A stretch of 39,215 nt of DNA from Dissophora ornata. Lineage: Eukaryota; Mortierellomycota; Mortierellomycetes; Mortierellales; Mortierellaceae. The notes beneath the pieces were generated by a model. It saw nothing but the letters and a program-made list of their open reading frames with translations, had not been told where the DNA came from and ran no database searches. The translations under genes and the position numbers were made by a program. Location of the stretch: contig MU616822.1 in assembly GCA_025201705.1 (NCBI GenBank), forward strand, positions 1-39,215, written 5' to 3'. Positions within the stretch are counted from its first letter, which is position 1. Each line of letters opens with the position of its first letter. Of this stretch, positions 20,640-30,542 are shown piece by piece.

Positions 20640-20732
20640 CTGGCCGAGCAGTCGCAAATGTAGACGGTATCCAGCTTTCACTCCAACAAGCAGTCAGTCG
20701 ACAAAAGTACAATCGCTCCTGTTCTTTACAGT

Positions 20733-21149
20733 ATGCTCAACTCTCCAATGATGGCCTCCATGTTCAAGTCGACCTTTGTTCTCGTTGTGGCTGTGGCCGT
20801 TATCCAGGTCACGTGCGCTTCACCACAAGCCGGGTGTGCAGTGGGATACGGCGGTGGATACGGTGGTGGATACGGCGGCGGCTCAGGCTCGGCGACCACT
20901 GTTCCAGTTGCTCCTGTGGCGATCAGCCCCGAGACCGACTTTTTGCCGATCAACAATGTTCAACCCGTGGTCAATGTCTTGCCCACAGATGTGAACGACT
21001 ATTCAGGCGATGGTGACTATGACTGCGACGGCTACGGTGGATACGGCGGAGGTTACGGTCTGCTGAGCGGAATCAGTAATGGAGGATACGGATGTGACGG
21101 TGGCTCTGGCTATGGCGGCTATGGCGGCTCTGGCGATTACGATTGCTAA
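20733..21149 (+). CDS. Small secreted glycine/tyrosine-rich cysteine protein, 138 aa
   Basis: This is an intronless frame with a clear promoter and poly(A) signal. Residues 10-29 form a signal peptide (basic FKST, then VLVVAVAVIQVTCA), with probable cleavage near A29. Part of the N-terminus has alternative in-frame Met codons (M1, M6, M7, M10). The mature chain has two low-complexity blocks, VGYGGGYGGGYGGGSGS near 37-53 and DGYGGYGGGYG near 99-109. A proline/valine-rich linker separates them. The pentapeptide GDYDC occurs twice (ending at C98 and at the C-terminal C138). The mature part has four Cys (35, 98, 121, 138), enough for two disulfides. I do not recognise a family. It could be a wall or extracellular-matrix component or a secreted effector-like protein; that is inference from the composition. 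Confidence 0.78.
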   Translation: MLNSPMMASMFKSTFVLVVAVAVIQVTCASPQAGCAVGYGGGYGGGYGGGSGSATTVPVAPVAISPETDFLPINNVQPVVNVLPTDVNDYSGDGDYDCDGYGGYGGGYGLLSGISNGGYGCDGGSGYGGYGGSGDYDC

Positions 21150-22148
21150 ACGATGCAAATACGTAGGGGCCTCACTCCTCAGTGCGCAGTGCTAGCATTG
21201 CCATCAACATAATAAAGTGTCAAAAACAGCTGTTCAGATCGCTAAACGTGGACGTGGATGGCACGACACATTTCCTGTGTTGCCATCCTTCGGTTGGTTT
21301 GGTGCCTGGATTTGGCTTACATGGGGGATGAACACACCCAAACAATCGATCGACATGGGCTCCCGCCAATTTGTATACAAAAGAGGGGGTAAGACCTGCA
21401 CAGAAGAAGGCGTTGGACTGGACGTTCAAGCAGGTCCAGGACGCTGGAATCGCCACTTTGAGCATCCCGGTGAAGCAGACCCTGGGGCACATGGATAGCG
21501 GCGTTGGGGATTGCAAGACCTCCGCTGGCTGCAGACATCTCGCTCGCTCGCTGGCTCGCTCTCCGTGGGGTGTGAATAGCGGTGCGACGGCTGCACCTCC
21601 CTGCGCTGGAGACATGTTGGCAAATATGCGCCATGGACGGACATGACTGCGAAGCCAGGGAAAGCGAGCGTGGAAGGTGGAGGGATCAACGCCAGAGTGA
21701 TACAACGCAAACAGTGAATTGCAGGATGCGCGAGTTTTTGACATACGCTGTCCATCATTGACAAACAAGAGCCTGAAAATATGTATAAACTTCATAATTA
21801 AACGCTCCTTCCGTGTTGTTTGCAGTCCGCTGCTTGCGGTGATTCTGTTTCTCATCACTTTATTTCCCCTTGTGCCGCCCGTTGGTGCCATCTTCTGGCT
21901 GTTCATTTCCATCTGTTGGTCCTGTCCTGGCTCTCTTTCCCTCCATCCTCCTTCGTCATCCGTCCGCCCACTTCCCCACCTCTCATCCCTTCCATCTTCG
22001 CCCATCCTCGTCACGCCTCTCCAACACAGCCCTGTCTTACCTCTCCATCTGCCGTGGACACTTTACCCCCCTTCCAACCCGCCTCTTTTGTGATAGGACA
22101 CTCCCTGCTCTCAACAGTCTTGCCCAACCGGCCCATCTCTAGCTCCCA
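21150..22148. other. Intergenic: poly(A) site and MIT gene promoter
   Basis: The interval contains the 3' end of the glycine-rich gene and a long C/T-rich tract from about 21880 to 22145 that is the likely leader of the MIT-domain gene. A 264-codon minus-strand frame at 21220-22014 has no recognisable content and is antisense to the leader, so I do not call it. Confidence 0.5.
21211..21216 (+). terminator. Poly(A) signal of the glycine-rich gene
   Basis: AATAAA lies 62 nt past the stop codon, the expected position for the 3' end of this short gene. Confidence 0.6.
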
Positions 22149-25100
22149 ATGTCCTCATTGGGTGGGTTGGACCGCCCGGATCCGCCGTCATCATCAGCAA
22201 CTCAATCTCGGCCGAACCGCGCGAGAGGACGCACCGAGTCCTCCTCATCTACCAGCGACTTCAGCAACTCTCACCACAGCAACGGATCAGCCTCATTGAT
22301 GCCGCCTGATCACAATCGGCCCCGGTCTTCTTCATCCAGCTCAAAGGCACTCCTGACCATGGCCCTGCTGGAGGCCCAGTCAGCGGTGCGCCTGGATTAT
22401 ACGAACGACATCCCTGCCGCGCTGAGCTCGTATCGTCAGGCCGTGACCCTGCTCAGCAGAGTGATGGAGGCTAGCTCCTCGGAGGACGAGCAGGAGCGTC
22501 TGCGAACTATTGTAGGTGCTAACAAATGAACAGACAGCGATGATTATTGAACGGTCGAGCGCACTCGCGTTGCTGCAGTTCTATTGCGTTTCATGTTCAA
22601 CCCTTTCCTGCAAGAACCACTGACTGATAAACTACCTTGTACCTTCGGTGCCCAAATAATATTATAACCATCGTAAAGCACGACTCGTACCTCTTCAGGA
22701 TTCACCTTCTTTCGACGCCTCCAACCCCGACAACACCCTCAGGAACATTTGCTCAGCACCCCGGACACTCTGCACAATCTGAGCACTCTGTGCAATCCGG
22801 ACACTCTACACAGTCTACACAGGCTACACAGGATGCACAATCCACGCACTCTGGACAACCCGGGCATTCCGGATACTCTGGGCAGTCCTTATCTCAACCT
22901 CCGCCTCCTCAGCAGCCTCTCCCCCAGCCTCCGCGTCAGCAAAATGCCACGCGCCCAGCCGGCGCGTCATCATTGTCATCCATCACACCTGTATCGTCGC
23001 CCAGCACGCTCTCTTCGCAGCAGCGCGGAGATGATTCTGATAGTGCGCCAATGTCTGGTAGTCTAGCACAGGTGACTGCTGTACCGCCTCCAAGACGCGT
23101 CAGGAAACATGTCCCCGTGCCACTTCAGCCTTCATCGATGCCGAGCTCAGGCACGCAATATCCTGAGCCACGGACACCGCGCCAGAGATCGGATTCGACG
23201 TCAACCAATGAACACAGCAGCTTGGGAGGCACTCCTGGACAGACTAGACACCACACCAGGTCACACACTGGAGGATCCATCCACCGGGTGACAGGAGACC
23301 TTGTCCAGGCTGCAGAGCAGCTACAAATCCATGCGCAACAGCGCATGCCTGGTGTACCAAAGGTCAGGAGTCGCGATCATCTCGGGGTCCCAATTGATTC
23401 GGCCCCAAATGTACCCCTCCCGCCTACACCAACCACACTAGGTCCGCCTCCATCCATGCCTCCACCTATGCCCATGTCACAACCAGGACATGGGCTAGCG
23501 ACTTCAGGGAACCCTCCAACGCCTTCCTTGCCATCATTACCACCTCCAAAAACGCCTGTGCCTCCTGCACCCTCCAATTTCACTTCTCCGCCGGCCTCTC
23601 CAGCGAATGCTTCGCGGAGAATTTCCCCCCTAGTTCCAGTCTCTTCGTCTCTTGGACTGCAACACCAACCTCAACAACAGCAGCAACAGGCAGTTCAAAA
23701 GTCTTTTCTGTCACCACCCGAAAGCTCTCCAGAGGAAGAGAAAACCAATGAGGCAACTCCCAACAATTTCTACGATGATGATCTGGTTTCGGATGAATGG
23801 CTCCCCAACTTGTCGTCCACGGGCTTCTCAACATCGGAGGCATCTCTGGAGCATTCCTCGGAGGATCCATACCCACGCGAGCGGATCACCTCTAAAGGTA
23901 AGGGCTTCTGAACGGTTCATGTCGGTGCACATACATCCCTCATGTCTGGGCTCTTATTCACGCACAAACTGATTGTGAAATGACTAAATAGGATCGTACA
24001 CTGGAAGTCAGTTGGAGCAGTTGCGGTCCAAGGCATCTCAGAGCACGATTGGAAGCGTGGTGCAGGATGGACAGAAGACTAGGGAGTTGGCTCAACATCA
24101 AAGATCGTCTTCACAGTCTTCAAACATCTCGAGCCACCAACTAGGTACATCTCAGGCCTCTAGATCACCACTCTCTGCACCGATTTACACCTTGCAGCAA
24201 GGCGCTTCCTCTCTCAGCTCTCTGCATGCTCTTGAGAGCGCTTCAAGCAAGCGAATCTCCGACTCTGCTCGTTCTGTAAAAGAATCAGGTCCATTGGCGC
24301 GGTCCTCTGGAGGATCTGGAACAACAAATGGTTCGGGGGCTGCTGGTTCATCTTCCCCATTGTCGACATCGCCTGCACAACTGACATCCAGACCAATAAT
24401 GCTGCAGCACCAGCACAGCAGCTCCAAGCTGAGCACCGCATTCTCCAACTCGAATTCGGCATCACCGACACTGGACAAGGCCTGGAGCCCGAGCATGGGC
24501 GGCGGTAATGGCCCTTCTGGAGGCATGACTCTATTTGATGTGATCTCGGATGACCCCTTTGCGGGTATGAGCTTCGTAAGTCGATTCTCTGAGAAGAAAA
24601 CAAGAAGCACCTCTCTTTCAGTATGGTTCTCTTTGTATCATGACCCCATTCCCATTTATTAACGCGTATACTTTCTCCTACAATCCAACAAAATCCGCTT
24701 AGCCCTGTCCCCCACCCTCCATAGAACCCCCACCCGCGGATCCGTACTTCCGCTGTTTTTGGTTGATGAGGAAGCTGGAACAGACCATGACCACTGGTGG
24801 CTTCCTCACCAAGCGGATGTATGTCCCACGAGCGATATGGTATCAGTCTCTGGTCCGTTTGCCTGCTGCTGACACAAAGATGAGTGCCTGTCAGACATTG
24901 TCGACGCTGTTCTTAAAGATGGTCAAGCAGTCTCAGAGCGGTCACCTGAATCTCATGGTCGAGGGCGGTCCTGAGGTAGATGTGGAGCGCATGACAATCC
25001 TCAAGGAGCTAGAGAGTCTAGAGTCGGCTGCTCATCAGGTGCAGTCAAAATTGAGCAAGAAACTATCATTCATCCATCGCCCAGGCAAGAACGGCCTCAG

Positions 25101-25737
25101 TTTGACTATTGCGACAAATCAAGGATACAGCGAAGATATGCAGGGTCCCGTCACGGGCGGAAACGCAAGCGTGTACGGAGGAGCATCGAGCATCTACGGG
25201 AGTGCAGGATTTGACTGGGCGACAGGTGACGAGCCACCACTGCCATCTCAACCAGACAAGTCTACTAAAAAGGGCGGCGTATCGGTGGGGGGAAGTGTCT
25301 CGGATGCTGGCGGACTGAAGAGCCAGTGGAAGAGCTTCTCAAAGAGTGTACAAAAATCGATAGGAAACGACAAAGTGTAAGCATCGGCATACTGCCAAAA
25401 TTGCTGTTTTCTGTTTGTTTGTTGCCCGTCGCTCTTTCATTGCGCAAGAGCTTCACTGACCCCTTCTCTTTTCTCCTACTTTTGATTACATTTTAGTGAG
25501 GATACATCCACGTATACTGAGGCTGTTATCCGGCTTTTCCAATCCAGCTACATCCTGGAGTCAATGCTGCGCCATTATAACGCACAATCGCCATACCAGG
25601 TGCATATCCAGATTGTGAATAGGCTACGTCGCCTGTGCGATGTTCTCAACCAAGTTATTTGCGCCTTTGTCGTTCGCGATTTAGGTGAACTTATGGGCAA
25701 ATATGTTAAGCGCGTTGGAGCGTGGGTAGCCGACTAA
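22149..25737 (+). CDS. MIT-domain protein, 1026 aa, 5 exons
   Basis: Exons are 22149-22511, 22679-23897, 23992-24575, 24703-25376 and 25497-25737, with phases closing. Residues 66-134 form an MIT domain (KALLTMALLEAQSAVRLDY, then IPAALSSYRQAVTLL), completed across the first splice by ERLRTIHDSYLFRIHLLST. MIT domains bind C-terminal motifs of ESCRT-III proteins, so a role at endosomes or in membrane scission is inferred. Residues about 135-720 are a disordered P/Q/S-rich linker, with an H/S/Q repeat zone (GHSAQSEHSVQSGHSTQS) coded near 22750-22880. A second ordered part starts at about residue 735 (DPYFRCFWLMRKLEQTM, then GGFLTKRMYVPRAIWYQ). The C-terminus is a conserved-looking helical block (YTEAVIRLFQSSYILESML and LCDVLNQVICAFVVRDLGEL). 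Similar architectures occur in uncharacterised fungal MIT proteins; there is no ATPase domain, so it is not Vps4. Confidence 0.9.
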
Positions 25738-27053
25738 ATCTCACTAGACCGTGCTTTATTTATAAAAAAAAAAAAAAGAACAACCATAACCTTGCAGACT
25801 TTTTTCATTATTGGAACAGTGTTTTGTCAAAGCTAACACGATGGCTACAGTGCCCGATAAATTCGCCGATCATGTAGAAACCGAGAGCCTCAGCGGCAAC
25901 TATGCCAGCCTCTAATTGTTCAATGAATGTATGCTCTTTTCCAGCGTATCCAAGATTGGACATCCCAGATAGCTTGGCGGCGTTAAAAGCTACACATGAA
26001 TGACCTTTTCCTTCGACAGGGAGGACTGCTTTAGGGCTTGAACAACGATGGCAACAATTGCACAAAAGGGAGCCCCACTGAACCTTATGCTTGAGAAATG
26101 TGTCGAGCGAAGGGCCGGTTGTGACTGTGGGCCATTAAAGAAAAGCTGATGGACTGCGGCCGTAGGCGGGTTTGACATTGCCGATTTCTGGAACATCCAT
26201 CTTGGGTGTATTGCTGCTTTTTTGCGAAATAAAGAACTGGCTTTCCAGGGGTTGGCGCAGATCAAATCCAGCAGGGCAGGGACATCTCGTCCCTGTCCTG
26301 TGTGCACCAGATAAGCCGGTCAATGGACGAGAGCCTGGGGACGGGCTCCATGTCTAGCGACGACTACTGGTGCCAATAGCTACCCTACCCTTATTCACAA
26401 AAACAAAAATTGTTTCTCGTTTTTTTCGAACCGCTTAGGCCATGCTGACGGGCAAAAGGGGTTTGTTATTAGATGTTACCACGCATGCCTCAAAACAACA
26501 GCTCTGTGGTACATTCAAAGAACCCCGCAGCAGTCGGAAGCGCACCATGGCCACCATCATCGCACCAAGATCATGCGATACAAGGCGATGGTCAGCCTTT
26601 GAATGGCCAACATTTGAAAGCTCTTAGGACTGCTCAAATGAAAGACGTACTTGTTCTCGCCTAGCTTGCGTCTGTGTTAGTTGCGTCTTATTGCGTTAGC
26701 ATCGGTGTCGTCCACCGCCGCTTCTTATTTTCACTCCATGAATAGACTCGCCTTGACAAACTCAGACACTCTCCACCTCCTTCTTCGTTTGCCGTCTATT
26801 ACTCATGTTCTAAGCGTATTCATCCATTCTATTCCTGTCCTGTCCTGTCCCTTTTCTTCCCTCTTCTTCATCTTTTTTTTTTCATGTCATCTCAACGACC
26901 TTCTTCATTCCACATCTGTTGAATCCGATTGCACCTCGATAACAGCAATTCCGTGATCGCTCAAGATTCAGGATTCCCGCGAGAGGACATCATTAGCTCT
27001 GCGCAACAAACAACCCTCAGCAGCATCCAGGTTCAGGCAACACCACCTCTCCG
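25738..27053. other. Intergenic: possible gene relic, then USP promoter and leader
   Basis: The first third holds the possible subunit g relic on the minus strand. The remainder has no supportable gene. From about 26760 the sequence turns C/T-rich, resembling the leaders of other plus-strand genes here. Confidence 0.5.
25808..26065 (-). pseudogene. Possible relic or divergent exon of mitochondrial ATP synthase subunit g
   Basis: The minus frame encodes a segment (FIEQLEAGIVAAEALGFY, followed by MIGEFIGHCS) that resembles the C-terminal membrane helix of F1Fo-ATP synthase subunit g. There a glycine-containing helix ends in a GFxxxGEIIGRRxxVGY-type motif. Here the helix and the GE-IG core remain. 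The expected Arg-Arg is His-Cys, each one transition away from an Arg codon, and the end is altered. No ATG-led full-length gene with the N-terminal part of subunit g can be read upstream, and neighbouring frames are broken. It could instead be the last exon of a divergent gene, or chance. Low confidence. Confidence 0.3.
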
Positions 27054-30000
27054 ATGATGCTTCAGGAGACATTACAGAAGTTGCTCCATCCGCCACCATT
27101 GGCGGTTGCAGTCCTTGTAATCTCGGTCATCTATCTGCTGCCACAAAAGTACCGACAGAGGATCCTCAACTTCCTAGAGTCTATAGTGGGGCTGGATCTG
27201 ATGATGGCCATGGAAGCGCTGCCATCATTGGAACAGACATCAGGTGTTCTTCTCTACTACAAGACCCTTGTGTTGGACCCCTTGACAAGGATTCTGCTTG
27301 GCTGGGAACATGAGGACAATCTAGAGGGTAATGGTGTCCTCGCCAGTCAAGGGAGTGGATTCCTTAACCTCTTGCCAGAGCATCGCGACGCCACCAGGAC
27401 CGATCTGCCCGACAGGTCAACGATCACAAGCAGAGCTCAGTTGCAAGAACTACGCAATGGTGATGCAAACCAAGGTATCGCCGTTGGCAATTGGAGATCC
27501 CCCACTCTATTTTACTTCTTCATATGACTTTCCGCAGCCTCTACCCTTTTTCACTACCTCCTTATAAGATGATGATCCCTTGACGACCACCATGCTTATC
27601 AAATGACCTGCCGCTTTTTTTTTAATGAAGGGATATCAATCGCACTGGACAAGACCAAGGCCTCTGCAGCACTCACACTCCATTATGTCCATGGACTTGT
27701 CAACACCGGAAATTCCTGCTTTTTGAATTCCGTCCTGCAGGTATCTAGGCGATCTTAGTTTTTGGCGGCATGGGCGTAACGGAGTTCTCAAGTTCACCAG
27801 GAAACAGAATCATTCACACTGGACTTTTGTCATTTGTAGGCACTATCAGCTCTATCGGTGCTACCGCCTTATTTAGAGTCCATTTTGAACCGCTCAGACG
27901 AGTTGCAGCTACCAGAGGACGACATTCAGGTTACTGAGGCGCTGCTGGATACCATGGAAGGTACGCAAAGGACGTAGCGAAACAGGCACCTGCAATTAGG
28001 AGGCACTCTGTTTTAGAATGTTCATGGCTCTAACTCAAATTCACGTCCCCTGTTAACTTGCAGCTCTGCAGCAGCCACTGGCCTCTCACAAGTCCTTTAG
28101 ACCTAGGGCGATCGTATCTGCGTTAGAGGAATCAAGAGCTAGGGATCCAAATGCATCAGGATACCGCAGCAGTATTATGAACAGAGAGCAGCAGGATGCA
28201 CAGGAACTTTTCCAGATGATTTCCAGCGCATTGAGCTCAGAGGAAGCTACCATCCAGAAATTGCAGGCAACCCGACCATTGCTAGGCCTGGATTTCATCA
28301 AAAAGTTGCTTGTGCTTGCACAAAAGCCGAATGAACACCAGATCAAGAAACTAGACTCGAATCCAATGATCGGCATGCTGGCTAGTCGGCTATCGTGCAT
28401 GCAATGCGGCTATACAGAGGCTATCCGACACTTCACGTTCGACAATCTCTCGCTATCTCTGCCTTCAAATCACTCATGTACCATTGAGGATTGTCTGAAG
28501 CAATATATCAATCTCGAATCCCTCCATGACGTGGTCTGCCGGAAGTGCTCCTTGCAGGCCACACTTGCAAGGATCTGCAGCGACCTCAAACAGCTCGATA
28601 ACCATCAGCCCCTTCGACACAGCATTGCACGTCGACGCTTGCAACAGGATCTCGACTCAGCCACGGGAAGTAGTAGCGATTCCTACGTAGAAAGTGGCGA
28701 GAGCTCTTCACCGAACGACTCGGATGACGAACAGATAACAGCGAACGCCTTGCGTTTTTCGACAAAAGCAGAGAGGATGGCGCTGAAGTCGAAGCTTGCT
28801 CAACAAAGGAAGGTCCTGGAGTCGGCCATCAGATCGGATGTGGAAAGGCCTTTGCAGGACATTAAGCTGTCAAAGGTGGTTTCCCGGCACTGCACAAAGC
28901 AAGTCATGATGGCGAAGTCGCCTCGAGTCCTTTGTCTACATTTCATTCGATCACAATATTCCAACTACGGGACAGTCTCGAAGAATAGCTGCCAAGTGAA
29001 CTTTCCAGAGTACCTGGACATCTCACCGTTCTGCACGACAGGTGTCCTGTTGACCCAACCCAACTTTCCTATGTCAATTTCGGAACAGGATTTGGAGAGG
29101 CTAGGGTCACGGATATCTCCCAAGAGCCAACAGTCTGATCATGCTACGTCTCAACAGCAACAGCGACAGACGCAAAGGCTTCCTGGCACGTTGTATAGGT
29201 TGCAGTCGATTGTTGTCCATTACGGCGGACACTCGTATGGTCATTTCATTGCTTATCGTCGCAAACCCGAGAGTATGTTATCGAAGGTCGGAGTTGTCGG
29301 ATTAGGGCTGGATCCCATGACAACATCAAGGGCTGGATCCCTTCACGGCAGCAGTAGTAGAACAGAGGATTGGTTCAGGGTGTCAGATGAGACGGTTGAA
29401 TCGGTGACGTTGGATCACGTTTTGAGATCGAACCCTTACATGTGCCTGTATGAAAGAGTCGAGACTGCAGACGAAAAATTGAGCAAGAATAGCGGGACGG
29501 CCACGTCAAGCCTTTCATTTCAGGCTGTTGAGCTCGGCTTCCGGAGGATGCTCCAAAAGAAACTGGGAATTCATGACGATAAAGATGACGCGGCCGGAGA
29601 GCGAGTTAAGCAGGGCGGTTCATCGTTGGAGACAGGTCGTGTTGACTTTAAGGCAATCACGGAGAAGGAGTATGCGGAGCGATTTAAAGGACGGCCCAGG
29701 GCTATGTCAGCTCTGTCGCGGAAAGGACCTCTGGAGCACGATGAGGACATGTCTGATACGGAGAGTATTCAATCCCACGACGAGGACCGGCTTTGGAGAT
29801 CTTTTGTTTCATCGCCGAACTCGACAACACCGCCCTCACCAAACACGGGATCTTCGGACTCTTCGGCGGCTTCGTCCTCGTTTGCGTCGCCTATACTGAT
29901 GCAGCGGTCGAAACATAGGTCGCAGCAGACATTAGCTAGACTCCAAATTCAGTCGGGTTCGATTCCCGATCTGGACCTTGCTCTTGATACTCCGACAATG

Positions 30001-30147
30001 GTGTCATCATTGGCATCGCCACCTTCACCCATCAATATACCAGGGCCTTCTTCGACAGTCAAGTCCGCACCAACTCAGCCATCTTCAAAGACACGCTCCT
30101 CAAAGAACAAGTCAAAGTCAAAACCGTCTGGACGCAGGAGGAGATGA
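27054..30147 (+). CDS. USP30: USP30-type membrane-anchored ubiquitin-specific protease, 911 aa, 4 exons
   Basis: This is a C19 deubiquitinase. Exons are 27054-27474, 27631-27740, 27840-27960 and 28064-30147, with phases closing. An N-terminal membrane helix (LAVAVLVISVIYLLP, residues about 16-31) is followed by KYRQR, as in the outer-membrane USP30 of animals and yeast Ubp1. The Cys box is GLVNTGNSCFLNSVLQ with C170; REQQDAQELFQMISSAL and two CxxC pairs (SCMQCGY, VCRKCSL) follow. The His box is GGHSYGHFIAYRR (H611). The third position is in WFRVSDETV (S658 aligned with the USP30 serine). A long insert at about residues 345-400 is S/D-rich. After YMCLYERVE comes a disordered tail of about 220 residues ending in SKSKPSGRRRR. 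Human USP30 is 517 aa, so extra length is in disordered parts. It probably acts on ubiquitinated proteins of the mitochondrial, peroxisomal or ER surface. Confidence 0.94.
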
Positions 30148-30542
30148 ACTATAGATTTTTAAATCTTTCTATTTCGAGTAGCCATAGTGCTCTATTGTCA
30201 TCTAGTTGGATTCGAAAACAAAGAGTTTCATCTTCTTGCCTTTACTATTCATGCATTGCGTAAAGTTGAAATGACAAAACGCGTCTTTATTCTAGACGCG
30301 GTGTCTCAGTCAACGCACGGACCAGCAACCATTAACCTTTCTGTGCCCTGAACGCGTAATATTTTCCATTGATGGCAGTAGCCATCGGATGTTCCATAAT
30401 TTATAGGATATTAGCAATACGTGATTTAAACAACAGCCTGAGCAATCAATGCTATCTCTTTTTACATAGGTTTGGCGCCGGTAACGACTTTGGCAGCAGC
30501 AGCTCTCGCCACGGCAATGGCAGTAACGGCAGCCGTGGTCTG
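30148..30542. other. Convergent spacer between USP and PP2A B'' genes
   Basis: This shared 3' region of two convergent genes contains a perfect hairpin at 30280-30300 and no gene. Confidence 0.6.
30280..30300 (-). terminator. Hairpin overlapping a minus-strand AATAAA
   Basis: CGCGTCT and AGACGCG form a perfect 7-bp stem around a 7-nt loop. The minus strand reads AATAAA at 30291-30286, across the loop and the first stem base. It lies about 250 nt past the B'' stop and 133 nt past the USP stop, and may mark the 3' end of the B'' transcript. Confidence 0.45.

Noticed and set aside
21220..22014. 264-codon minus-strand open frame
   Set aside because: No recognisable motif; it is antisense to the C/T-rich leader of the MIT gene, and its length can come from lack of A/T-rich stops in that tract.
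29955..29972. tRNA-like B box (GGTTCGATTCC with a flanking CGGG/CCCG stem)
   Set aside because: It lies inside the USP coding frame, has no A box or acceptor stem at the right distance, and encodes an ordinary part of the protein tail.
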